DNA of 33,538 nucleotides. Origin: Akkermansia muciniphila (GTDB lineage Bacteria; Verrucomicrobiota; Verrucomicrobiia; Methylacidiphilales; Verrucolacustridaceae). This document shows positions 1 to 10,140 of this stretch, piece by piece. A program made the translations under genes and the position numbers. The notes beneath the pieces are model-generated. The model was given only the letters and a program-made list of their open reading frames with translations, was not told the DNA's origin and made no database searches. The DNA lies in contig CAMDXQ010000006.1 in the NCBI GenBank assembly GCA_945878585.1, positions 1-33,538 of the forward strand, in the 5' to 3' direction. The stretch's first letter is position 1; the number at the start of each line of letters is the position of its first letter.

Positions 1-2015
1 CCCTCGGCCGTCACTAAAACAATTTCCTGCTTCCCGTTTGTCAAAGCACAACCGATCAGCTGGTCGCCCGCCTCGATCTTGATTCCAATGATTCCGCCCT
101 TACGGAAATTCGCATAGTCCGAAAGATTCGTCTTCTTCACGATTCCGGATGAAGTGGCCATCACCAGGTGCTGCTTGTCGGTGAACTCATGAACGCAGAT
201 CAGGGCCGCAATCTTTTCCCCCTCTTGCAGGGCAAGAACATTGGCGATCGATTTGCCCCGAGCTGTACGACCCATTTCGGGAATCTCATACACCTTCTCC
301 ACATACACCCGTCCCGTACTCGTGAAAAACATCAAGTAGTCGTGTGTCGAGGCCGAGAAAAGGTGCTCCACAAAATCGGTCTCCTCCTCGTCCCCCTTCT
401 CCTCCTTCGACTTCATTCCTATCACACCTTTACCACCCCTCTTTTGCGCCCGATAACTGTCCGCCGAAGTCCTCTTGATGTACCCAGCATGGGAAAGGGT
501 GATGAGAGTGCTTTCCTTCGCAATTAAATCCTGAACATCAATCTCCCCTTCGTCTTTGACGATCTGGGTCCGGCGTTTGTCGGCGTACTTTTCCTTAATC
601 TCCAAGAGCTCTTTTTTAATGATCGAGTAGACCTTCTTCTCGCTCGCTAGAATGCTTCGCAATTCTTCGATCTTCTGAATGACCGCCAGATACTCCTCTT
701 CAATCTTGTCACGCTCCAGGCCGGTCAGCTGGTACAGTCGGAGCTCAAGAATCGCATCCGCTTGCCGGTCGCTCAGCTTGTACTTCGCGATCAACTTCTC
801 CTTCGCCGTAGCCCGATCTTTCGAAGCCCGGATGATCTTCACGAAGTCATCCAAATGATCGAGTGCCTTCTTGTACCCCTCCAGGATGTGGGCCCGATCC
901 TCCGCCACCTTCAAATCAAACTTGGTCCTACGAATAACCACTTCCCGCCGATGCTCGAGATAACAGATCAACATCTCCCGCATCGGGAGCAACTTCGGAC
1001 GACGACCATCCAGAGCGAGCATGATCACGCCAAAACTGCTCTCGAGTGCGGTGTGCTTGTAAAGGTTGTTGATCACCACCTTGGCGATCGCATCTCTTTT
1101 CAGTTCCAAAACAATCCGAATCGACTCGTCCGACTCGTTTCGCGCATCGCTGATTCCATCCAGCTTTTTTTCTTCAACCAATTCGGCCACCCGTTTAATC
1201 AACTCTTCCGGGTTCACATTGTAAGGAACCTCGGTGATCACCAACTGCTGTTTGCCGGAGCGACCATCCTCAACAGAAACCTTGCCCCGTAGTTTGAGAG
1301 ACCCCCGACCCGTCTTGTAGTACGATGCGATCGACTCTTTCCCGCAGATCAAAGCGCCCGTCGGGAAGTCAGGCCCCGGCATGATTTTCAGAATCTGCTC
1401 GGCCGTCAGTTTCGGATCCTCAATCAACGCAACAATCGCATCGATCGTCTCCCCCAGATTATGGGGAGGGATATTCGTCGCCATTCCGACGGCAATACCC
1501 GTACCACCATTAACAATCAGGTTCGGGAAAGCCGCAGGTAATACAACCGGTTCGGTTAAGCGCTCGTCATACGTCGGGACAAAATCGACCGTGTCCCGAT
1601 CCATATCGTTCATCAGGGCGGCACCCAGATGATGTAAACGAGCCTCGGTGTATCGCATCGAGGCGGGTGGATCTCCGTCGATCGACCCAAAGTTGCCGCG
1701 TCCTTCTATCAGCAGATGCCGGATCCCCCACCACTGCCCCATTCCGACCAGTGTCGGATAGATCGCCATATCCCCGTGGGGATGGAAATTACCCATCGTT
1801 TCACCGACGATTTTCGCACACTTCACCGGCTTTCGGTTCGGCTGGACCCCCAAGCCGTCCATCGCATACAAAATCCGGCGCTGGGATGGCTTCAGTCCGT
1901 CTCGAGCATCCGGCAAAGCACGGGAAATAATGACCGACATCGAGTAGTCGAGAAACGACTTCTGCATCTCGTCGGCGACATTGATCGGAACAATTTTTTC
2001 TTTGGAAACAGCCAT
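1..2015 (-). CDS. gyrA: DNA gyrase subunit A (partial, C-terminus outside window)
   Basis: Catalytic breakage-reunion subunit of the type IIA topoisomerase gyrase, which introduces negative supercoils with GyrB. The minus-strand frame is open from ATG at 2015 (preceded by AGGAG) to the window edge, giving 671 codons; the end of the C-terminal wrapping domain is missing. The catalytic tyrosine is in RYTE at residue 122, the same number as in E. coli. A GyrA-box-like QKRGGKG lies near residue 522 and starts the DNA-wrapping beta-pinwheel, which marks it as gyrase rather than topoisomerase IV. A short Lys/Glu/Asp insertion follows the box. Helix 4 reads HPHGDMAIYP, so residues 83 and 87 are Met and Pro where E. 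coli has Ser and Asp. It lies 16 bp downstream of gyrB and is surely co-transcribed. Confidence 0.96.
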   Translation of the reverse strand, partial: MAVSKEKIVPINVADEMQKSFLDYSMSVIISRALPDARDGLKPSQRRILYAMDGLGVQPNRKPVKCAKIVGETMGNFHPHGDMAIYPTLVGMGQWWGIRHLLIEGRGNFGSIDGDPPASMRYTEARLHHLGAALMNDMDRDTVDFVPTYDERLTEPVVLPAAFPNLIVNGGTGIAVGMATNIPPHNLGETIDAIVALIEDPKLTAEQILKIMPGPDFPTGALICGKESIASYYKTGRGSLKLRGKVSVEDGRSGKQQLVITEVPYNVNPEELIKRVAELVEEKKLDGISDARNESDESIRIVLELKRDAIAKVVINNLYKHTALESSFGVIMLALDGRRPKLLPMREMLICYLEHRREVVIRRTKFDLKVAEDRAHILEGYKKALDHLDDFVKIIRASKDRATAKEKLIAKYKLSDRQADAILELRLYQLTGLERDKIEEEYLAVIQKIEELRSILASEKKVYSIIKKELLEIKEKYADKRRTQIVKDEGEIDVQDLIAKESTLITLSHAGYIKRTSADSYRAQKRGGKGVIGMKSKEEKGDEEETDFVEHLFSASTHDYLMFFTSTGRVYVEKVYEIPEMGRTARGKSIANVLALQEGEKIAALICVHEFTDKQHLVMATSSGIVKKTNLSDYANFRKGGIIGIKIEAGDQLIGCALTNGKQEIVLVTAE

Positions 2016-2031
2016 GACCTAAAAACTCCTG

Positions 2032-4641
<2,610 letters not shown>

Positions 4642-4815
4642 GCGTTTCTTTTCCCTAAAACATGCGCCTTAAAAACAAGATATTGAGAGAAAAGAATGAC
4701 CCTGGAGCTTCATCAGGAACCTATCTGCTTCGAGCATTAAAGACTCACTCCTGAACCCGCATTTTACGATTCGACGCTATCTCCACTGATTATCCATTAA
4801 GGTTTTCGAATTTTT

Positions 4816-4886
4816 TGCGGGCGGAGGGAATCGAACCCTCGCATCAAGCTTGGGAAGCTCGCAGGCTACCATTACATCACGCCCGC
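4816..4886 (-). tRNA. tRNA-Gly (anticodon CCC)
   Basis: The minus strand folds as a cloverleaf. The 7-bp acceptor GCGGGCG/CGCCCGC is perfect. The anticodon stem is CGAGC/GCTTG around the loop TTCCCAA, giving anticodon CCC, which reads GGG glycine codons. The T arm contains GGTTCGATTCC. The discriminator base is A and CCA is not encoded. It stands alone between gyrB and glgC and is followed by a short T/A-rich stretch. Confidence 0.93.
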
Positions 4887-4935
4887 TGATGTTCGAAAAT
4901 TATCGTCCCTCTCTCCTGTCGGCGCAATGGTTTTT

Positions 4936-6225
4936 CTAAATTACCGCCCCATCCGGAATCGTGCTTCCTTTTGGAATGATCACGATACCGTCTCGGACGT
5001 AAAAATTCTCCCCATCCATATCCCGATCCTTCCCAGCCGCCCGGATCACCACCTTCCGGCCAATCCTGACGTTCTTGTCGATAATGGCATCCTCGATCAC
5101 CGTCCCCTCTCCTATTCCAATGGCTGGCCTCTGTCTCTTTTGATTCTCCTCCTGCTGAACGGGGGTTTCGAAATAGTCCGCTCCCATCAGGATGGACCGG
5201 CGAATCTGGCACCCCGATCCAATCCGCGACCGAATCCCGATCACCGCTTGATCCAGAATACTTTTCCGAATCACACAGCCATCCGAAACGATGGCTCGGA
5301 TCACCTGACAATCTTCCACCACCGACCCCGGCAAAAACCGAGCCCGTGTGTATATCGGTGCCGTACTTAATCCGAAATCAAACTTCGGCTCGGACGCTAG
5401 GAGATCGAGGTTTGCCTGGTAAAAAGCCCCGATCGTTCCAATGTCCTCCCAGTACCCATCATGAACATAGGCAGAAACTTTTTTCGAACGGATTGCAGCA
5501 GGAAGAATGTTTTTTCCGAAATCTTTTCCATCACTTCCGTCTAAACATTCCCGCAAAGCGTTTCGATTAAAGATATAGATCCCCATCGAAGCGAGATACG
5601 GACGATCCTTCGGCATGGCAGAACCGCTTTCCATCGAGGCCAGAACTGCAGGATCTTTCGGTTTTTCGACAAACTCGGTGATACGATGCTGTCCATCTGC
5701 TTTCAAAATTCCCAAGCTTGGGGCCGTCTTTCGATCCACTGGCAAGGTGGCGATCGTGATCTCCGAACCCGACAAAACATGTTGTTCCAGCATTTCGCGG
5801 AAATCCATGCGGTAAAGTTGGTCCCCGGAAAGAATCAAAACGTACTCATGCGGATGATTATCGAAATGAATCAGACCCTGCCGAACCGCGTCCGCCGTCC
5901 CTTGATACCAGTTGGTTCCTTCCCGAGTCTTCTGGGCGGCCACAATCTCGATGAATCCGCGCGGAATAAAGTCATCAAACCGGTAGCTCTGTTGGACGTG
6001 CCGATGAAGTGATGAACTCAAATACTGGGTCAGAAGGAAAATCCGCTTAATTCCAGAGTTCAGGCTCAGGCTGATCGGAATGTCCACCAAACGATACTTG
6101 CCGGCTATCGGAACGGCTGGCTTAGCACGCTCCTCAGTTAAGGGAAAAAGACGGTTCCCCTCCCCACCCCCCAAAATCACACTGATCACCTGGTCAGGGT
6201 TTCCGGAACGGCGCGGGGTCATCAT
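4936..6225 (-). CDS. glgC: Glucose-1-phosphate adenylyltransferase (ADP-glucose pyrophosphorylase)
   Basis: Makes ADP-glucose from glucose-1-phosphate and ATP, the committed step of bacterial glycogen synthesis. The 429-residue protein begins with the nucleotidyltransferase signature GGGEGNRLFPLT, then ERAKPAVPIAGKYRLVDIP, typical of the plant/cyanobacterial-like branch. FVEKP and WEDIGTIGAF are the usual sugar-phosphate and adenylate site motifs. The C-terminal third has the hexapeptide-like left-handed beta-helix. Two adjacent ATG codons (6225 and 6222) are possible starts; a GGGAGGGG tract about 10 nt upstream may act as a ribosome site. It diverges from glmS across 38 bp. No other glycogen gene is in the window. 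Confidence 0.95.
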   Translation of the reverse strand: MMTPRRSGNPDQVISVILGGGEGNRLFPLTEERAKPAVPIAGKYRLVDIPISLSLNSGIKRIFLLTQYLSSSLHRHVQQSYRFDDFIPRGFIEIVAAQKTREGTNWYQGTADAVRQGLIHFDNHPHEYVLILSGDQLYRMDFREMLEQHVLSGSEITIATLPVDRKTAPSLGILKADGQHRITEFVEKPKDPAVLASMESGSAMPKDRPYLASMGIYIFNRNALRECLDGSDGKDFGKNILPAAIRSKKVSAYVHDGYWEDIGTIGAFYQANLDLLASEPKFDFGLSTAPIYTRARFLPGSVVEDCQVIRAIVSDGCVIRKSILDQAVIGIRSRIGSGCQIRRSILMGADYFETPVQQEENQKRQRPAIGIGEGTVIEDAIIDKNVRIGRKVVIRAAGKDRDMDGENFYVRDGIVIIPKGSTIPDGAVI

Positions 6226-6254
6226 TTGACCCTATCCCCTCCCGCAGGTAGAAC
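6226..6254 (+). promoter_or_regulatory. Candidate glmS promoter, near-leaderless
   Basis: TTGACC (6226-6231, 5/6 to the sigma70 -35) and TAGAAC (6249-6254, 4/6 to the -10) are separated by 17 bp. The start codon of glmS begins only 9 nt after the -10, so transcription would begin about 3 nt before the ATG. The -35 abuts the glgC start codon, which explains how a 38-bp divergent gap can hold a promoter. Confidence 0.45.
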
Positions 6255-6263
6255 AAGTTTACG

Positions 6264-8111
6264 ATGTGTGGAATTGTCGCCTATGTGGGCTCTCGAAATG
6301 CCCAGCCCATTCTCCTGGATGCCCTTAGTCGCCTTGAGTACCGAGGCTACGACTCCGCGGGTCTCGCGATCTTGAATGGACATGGAGTTGAAGTTCGCAA
6401 AAAGAGCGGTCGGATCGAAAATCTCGCGAAAGCGTGCCAAGCAAAACCAATTTCAGGTTCCATGGGAATCAGTCATACCCGTTGGGCCACCCACGGAGCC
6501 CCCACCGATTCGAATGCCCATCCTCATCTTGATGCCTCGGGAAAATTAGCCCTAGTGCACAATGGGGTGATTGAAAACTTTCTCGAATTAAAAGAAAAGC
6601 TCTCAAAGGCGGGTCACACTTTCCAGTCCGACACTGACACCGAGGTTCTCGCTCACTGTCTTGGGGACGCGTACGCAAAGAGTCAGGCCAAGGGTGAGGC
6701 GCGACTCTTGGAGGCAGTTCGACAGACGTTTAACCAGATTCACGGGACTATGGGTATTGCCGTAATTCATTCCGACCTACCCGGCCTGGTTGTCGGCGCC
6801 AGACGTGGCAGTCCTCTCGTAATTGGAGTCGGACAAGGGGAAAACTTTCTCGCCAGCGACACTCAAGCTCTCGCTCCATACACCAACCGAGTCGTCATTC
6901 TGAAGGATTTAGAAATCGTCGCACTCCATGCAGACCGCTTTGACGTCTCTTCTCCGCTTGGATCTAACACTCAGATCAAAGTGGAAGAAATTGAGAACGG
7001 GATGATTCATTCCGACAAAGGATCCCACCCTCATTTTATGCTGAAGGAGATCATGGAACAGCCTCGTTCGATCGAGAACGCTTTCCGTGGTCGGCTCGAT
7101 CGGGATGGGGGCACCACAAAACTCGGCGGGCTAAACATGAGCGCCGACCAGCTTCGCCAGATCCAACGAATCTCGGTCTTGGGTTGCGGAACGGCCCTCC
7201 ACTCAGGAATGGTGGGAAAATATCTAATCGAGGATCTGGCGAAGATTCCTGTCGAAACACAACACGCCAGCGAATTTCGCTACGGAGATTCTCCCGTTTC
7301 TCGTCACACCCTTTTTCTGGCAGTCAGTCAATCCGGTGAAACTGCGGATACCTTGGGAGCCCTACGCGAAGCCCAACGTCGCGGGTATCCGTGCCTTGGT
7401 ATTTGCAATAATGTGGCCAGCTCCATCGCCCGAGAAAGCGATGGAGGCGTCTACATGCACGCGGGTCCTGAAATCGGGGTCGCGGCAACGAAGTCCTTTA
7501 CCTCCCAGGTCATGGTTTTTGCTCTGCTTGGCCTTCTTCTAGGAAGACACCACCAACTTTCTGCAAATCATGGCGCGGAGCTTCTGGACGCGATTGTGCA
7601 ACTCCCCGAAAAGATTCGTCAGACCCTCAAGCACTCCGATTCGGTCGCCAGAGTCGCTAAAACCTACGCCCACTCCCGCTCGATGCTTTTTTTAGGGCGT
7701 TTGGCAAACTTCCCCATTGCGTTGGAGGGAGCACTCAAGATGAAGGAGATCACCTATCTCCATGCAGAAGGTTATCCGAGCGCAGAACTAAAGCACGGGG
7801 TCATTGCCATGATCGACAAGGAAACCCCAACCGTCCTGATCGCAACTCAAGACGGGGTTTATGATAAGAATTTGGGAAGTTTGCAGGAAATCAAGGCCCG
7901 TGGCGGCCCCGTGATTGCGGTTGCCGAAGAGGGGGACTCCAAAATTCAAGGATTGGCAGATGCTGTCCTCCAAGTTCCCAAGACCCACGAGCTTCTCCAA
8001 CCCATTCTAAACGTAATTCCCCTCCAACTCTTCTCCTACCATACCGCTGTGGCGCTCGGACGGGATGTCGACAAGCCCCGAAACCTCGCGAAGTCGGTCA
8101 CTGTCGAATAA
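6264..8111 (+). CDS. glmS: Glutamine-fructose-6-phosphate aminotransferase (isomerizing)
   Basis: Converts fructose-6-phosphate and glutamine to glucosamine-6-phosphate, the entry to peptidoglycan, LPS and other amino-sugar polymers. The 615-residue length is standard. The protein opens with MCGIVAYVG, so Cys2 is the N-terminal nucleophile of the class II glutaminase domain (about residues 1-220); the HTRWATHG motif follows. Two SIS domains make the isomerase half, with SQSGETADT in the first. The C-terminal PRNLAKSVTVE matches the conserved family end. No glmS ribozyme-like leader is possible because the gap to glgC is only 38 bp. A product link to the amino-sugar deacetylases at 12521-15823 is plausible but inferred. 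Confidence 0.97.
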   Translation: MCGIVAYVGSRNAQPILLDALSRLEYRGYDSAGLAILNGHGVEVRKKSGRIENLAKACQAKPISGSMGISHTRWATHGAPTDSNAHPHLDASGKLALVHNGVIENFLELKEKLSKAGHTFQSDTDTEVLAHCLGDAYAKSQAKGEARLLEAVRQTFNQIHGTMGIAVIHSDLPGLVVGARRGSPLVIGVGQGENFLASDTQALAPYTNRVVILKDLEIVALHADRFDVSSPLGSNTQIKVEEIENGMIHSDKGSHPHFMLKEIMEQPRSIENAFRGRLDRDGGTTKLGGLNMSADQLRQIQRISVLGCGTALHSGMVGKYLIEDLAKIPVETQHASEFRYGDSPVSRHTLFLAVSQSGETADTLGALREAQRRGYPCLGICNNVASSIARESDGGVYMHAGPEIGVAATKSFTSQVMVFALLGLLLGRHHQLSANHGAELLDAIVQLPEKIRQTLKHSDSVARVAKTYAHSRSMLFLGRLANFPIALEGALKMKEITYLHAEGYPSAELKHGVIAMIDKETPTVLIATQDGVYDKNLGSLQEIKARGGPVIAVAEEGDSKIQGLADAVLQVPKTHELLQPILNVIPLQLFSYHTAVALGRDVDKPRNLAKSVTVE

Positions 8112-8175
8112 TCCTGCGCGACGCGCTTCTCCGAGGTTGCCCCATCGACCGAACACGCTATTTTCGGATAATTGA

Positions 8176-8248
8176 GGCCCTATCGTCTAGCTGGTTAGGA
8201 CACGGCCCTCTCAAGGCCGGTGCACGGGTTCGAGTCCCGTTAGGGCTA
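8176..8248 (+). tRNA. tRNA-Glu (anticodon CUC)
   Basis: Cloverleaf with acceptor GGCCCTA/TAGGGCT (a G-U first pair), D arm GTCTAGCTGGTTAGGAC, and anticodon stem CGGCC/GGCCG around loop CTCTCAA. The anticodon CTC reads GAG glutamate codons. The T loop TTCGAGT is flanked by ACGGG/CCCGT. The discriminator is A and CCA is not encoded. It lies 64 bp after glmS and shortly before a regulator gene on the same strand. Confidence 0.94.
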
Positions 8249-8294
8249 GTGAATAAATTTAATTCAGGAGTTGATTTCAGTAGCTAGGTTGGTG

Positions 8295-8960
8295 ATGATT
8301 TCACTTCCTCGGATGAAGACCAAGCTGCTTTCCAAAAACAATCACAACCCGAAACTCTCGATTCTTCGGGAGATTAAGCGCAGCCAAGGTCTTTCGGTTG
8401 CGGAGCTCTGCCAGCGGGTCGGCCTCTCCTACATGGGCATCAAGCAGCACTGCATTGGCCTTGAACGGGACGGATATCTGGATACGTGGCGTCGCCCTAA
8501 GGGGATGGGACGCCCAGAGAAAGCCTATCGTCTAACCGACGGAGCCCGCGAATTCTTCCCGAGTCGCTATCCTCAGTTCAGCCTTCAGATTTTGGAGTCG
8601 GTAAAGGAGATTTATGGTTCCCTAGGACCAGAAAAGATTCTCCATAACATCTACAAAGCAGAGACTCAGCGTTACGAAATTAAACTTCAGAAACTAGAAG
8701 GCGAATCCCGCTATCGTGGCCTCGCCCAACTGCGGGAAGAAGACGGCTATATGGCCGAATACTCTTTCGATAACTCAGCCCGAACCCATCGGATTACTGA
8801 ATTTAATTCCGCTATCCTCGACTGCCTCGATAACTTTCCCATGATCCGCGATTACGAGAGGCAAATGTTTGAGAAAGTTCTTCGTGCCAAGGTGAAGCGT
8901 GACGAGGAACGTGTTGCCGGTCTTTATCGCTGCACTTACACCGTTCTCGGCGCTGCCTAA
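8295..8960 (+). CDS. Winged-helix transcriptional regulator, SufR/ArsR-like
   Basis: Predicted DNA-binding regulator of about 221 aa. The N-terminal third is a winged helix: helices around LREIKRSQGLSVAEL and GLSYMGIKQH, then a wing with GMGRPEKAYRLTDGA, the pattern of COG2345/SufR-type proteins. The C-terminal half fits the effector region of that family, ending with RCTYTV, which matches its terminal Cys motif. The other cysteines that hold the Fe-S cluster in SufR seem not to be conserved (the usual NCP position reads NSA). The start is unsure: the frame is open from TTG 8271, but the AGGAG there abuts that codon; ATG 8295 has AGG six bases upstream, and ATG 8313 is also possible. No suf genes are nearby, so the target is unknown. 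Confidence 0.75.
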   Translation: MISLPRMKTKLLSKNNHNPKLSILREIKRSQGLSVAELCQRVGLSYMGIKQHCIGLERDGYLDTWRRPKGMGRPEKAYRLTDGAREFFPSRYPQFSLQILESVKEIYGSLGPEKILHNIYKAETQRYEIKLQKLEGESRYRGLAQLREEDGYMAEYSFDNSARTHRITEFNSAILDCLDNFPMIRDYERQMFEKVLRAKVKRDEERVAGLYRCTYTVLGAA

Positions 8961-8976
8961 TCTCATCCCGTACCCT

Positions 8977-8998
8977 GCCCCCAAGATCGGGGCGCCCC
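8977..8998. terminator. Possible bidirectional hairpin between convergent genes
   Basis: GCCCC (8977-8981) can pair with GGGGC (8989-8993) around a 7-nt loop, and GGGGCGCCCC (8989-8998) is a competing palindrome. The position, between the stops of a plus-strand and a minus-strand gene, suits a shared terminator. No T tract follows on either strand, so an intrinsic terminator is not proven. Confidence 0.25.
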
Positions 8999-9010
8999 CA
9001 GAATCAGAAA

Positions 9011-9337
9011 CTATAAGCCCAGTTTGGCTTCAATGCTCTGACGCGAGTGCTGAGCTCCAATAAACTGCTCGGCAATCGAACCGTTCTTGAAAATGAAAAA
9101 CGCTGGAATCGATTGAATCCCGTATTTAGCCGAAAGGGCCTGTTCCTGATCGACATTCACTTTTCCCACGACGACTTTGCCCGGGTGGTCCTTGGCGATC
9201 TGCTCCAACAAGGGTGCGATCATTCGACAGGGACCACACCATTCGGCCCAAAAATCAACCAACACAGGAACAGACGACTTGAGAACCAACGAATCGAAAT
9301 TCGCATCGGTCAGGGTAAGGGTGCTTCCTTCGGCCAT
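9011..9337 (-). CDS. trxA: Thioredoxin
   Basis: Small cytoplasmic dithiol-disulfide oxidoreductase of 108 aa, the normal thioredoxin length. The active site WCGPC has Cys34 and Cys37, the DFWAEWCGPC context is canonical, and the cis-proline is in SIPAF (Pro78). There is no signal peptide, so it is cytoplasmic. It lies 9 bp downstream of the proline-rich membrane protein gene and is probably co-transcribed with it. The pairing suggests, but does not show, a redox link. Confidence 0.95.
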   Translation of the reverse strand: MAEGSTLTLTDANFDSLVLKSSVPVLVDFWAEWCGPCRMIAPLLEQIAKDHPGKVVVGKVNVDQEQALSAKYGIQSIPAFFIFKNGSIAEQFIGAQHSRQSIEAKLGL

Positions 9338-9346
9338 GGATACTCT

Positions 9347-10084
9347 TTATTTACCCAGAAAACTAAGAAGAACAATTCCAAAGGCCACAAGAGAAGCGAT
9401 CAACGCCGCAACCGCCAAAGCCGTCCCGCCACTATCGTTATCAACGACTGTCCTCGCGACTGCCACTCCTCCTACTTTAGGTGCCGCTCCGGTCATGCCA
9501 GCAGGTGCGGATGCGGGCTTCGGTCCCCCGACACCAGGCGTTGAAACAACTCCTCCGGGTCCAGCCACAGGCGTAATCGGTTTTGCAACCTGAGTCGCCG
9601 CGGGTGAAGGTCCCCCTGCAGGTTTTGCAGGTGCGGCACCGGTCGCCCCAGCTGCGGGTCGGGGCGGGAGAGAAATTCGCATCGTCTCCTTTTTCAAATC
9701 GGCAGGCGGCTTGGCTGCTCCGGGCAAGGGCGGAAGGGTAACGCCAGATGGTCTTGGTGCAGCACCAGGTGCGGCGGGCGCTCCCGGCGCAGGAGGCACG
9801 GGTGCAGCAGGGGCACCCGAGATCGAAGGCTTGGGAGCTGCAGGTGGAGCCAAACGCATCGTCTCTTTTTTGAGACCAGGTGCAATCGGAGCGGCTGGTG
9901 CAGCAGGAGCGCCCGGCGGCTTGGGCAACGAAGGAGCCGGTGGCTTTAAACCAACCGCAGGAGGAGCTAAAGGAGGCTTAGGCAGTCCAGGTAAAGGCGG
10001 AGCGGGAGGCTTCAGCCCGCCACTAGGTAAAGCTGCCCCAGGAGGCAATGGAGGCGATGGCGGCTTCGGAGGACTTTCAGACAT
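9347..10084 (-). CDS. Proline/alanine-rich tail-anchored membrane protein with two KKETMR motifs
   Basis: No function is recognised. The 245-residue protein is low-complexity Pro/Ala/Gly up to about residue 215, then has one hydrophobic helix near residues 219-241 (ALAVAALIASLVAFGIVLLSFL) ending in GK. With no N-terminal signal, a tail-anchored topology with a cytoplasmic proline-rich region is likely. Two copies of LKKETMR (KKETMR at about residues 72-77 and 131-136) break the low-complexity sequence; one is followed by ISLPP and the other by LAPP. Repeated charged motifs in a disordered chain look like docking sites. It precedes trxA by 9 bp. Reverse-strand glycine-rich frames are compositional shadows. 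Confidence 0.8.
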   Translation of the reverse strand: MSESPPKPPSPPLPPGAALPSGGLKPPAPPLPGLPKPPLAPPAVGLKPPAPSLPKPPGAPAAPAAPIAPGLKKETMRLAPPAAPKPSISGAPAAPVPPAPGAPAAPGAAPRPSGVTLPPLPGAAKPPADLKKETMRISLPPRPAAGATGAAPAKPAGGPSPAATQVAKPITPVAGPGGVVSTPGVGGPKPASAPAGMTGAAPKVGGVAVARTVVDNDSGGTALAVAALIASLVAFGIVLLSFLGK

Positions 10085-10090
10085 CGCATA

Positions 10091-10119
10091 ATAAAACGTT
10101 CGAAAGTGCTCAGCGTCAA
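10091..10119 (-). promoter_or_regulatory. Candidate promoter of the proline-rich protein/trxA unit, leaderless
   Basis: On the minus strand TTGACG (10114-10119, 5/6) and TTTTAT (10091-10096, 4/6) are exactly 17 bp apart. The -10 ends 6 nt before the ATG at 10084, so the predicted transcript start coincides with the start codon. There is no Shine-Dalgarno. Confidence 0.45.
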
Positions 10120-10140
10120 ACTATTTGAGACAATACTTAT

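Noticed and set aside
4642-4815. Small gene or RNA in the gyrB-tRNA-Gly gap
   Set aside because: No frame with a start and plausible codon use and no stable hairpin was seen; it looks like ordinary intergenic sequence.
6226-6263. glmS riboswitch-ribozyme upstream of glmS
   Set aside because: Only 38 bp separate glmS from glgC, far too short for the ribozyme.
8167-8172. GATAAT as a -10 box for tRNA-Glu
   Set aside because: It is only 3 nt from the mature tRNA 5' end, so transcription would start inside the tRNA, and no -35 lies at usable spacing.
9711-10091. Gly/Ala-rich open frame opposite the proline-rich gene
   Set aside because: GGC/GCC-rich antisense of Pro/Ala codons gives a false Gly/Ala protein; the minus frame has a terminal membrane helix and a promoter.
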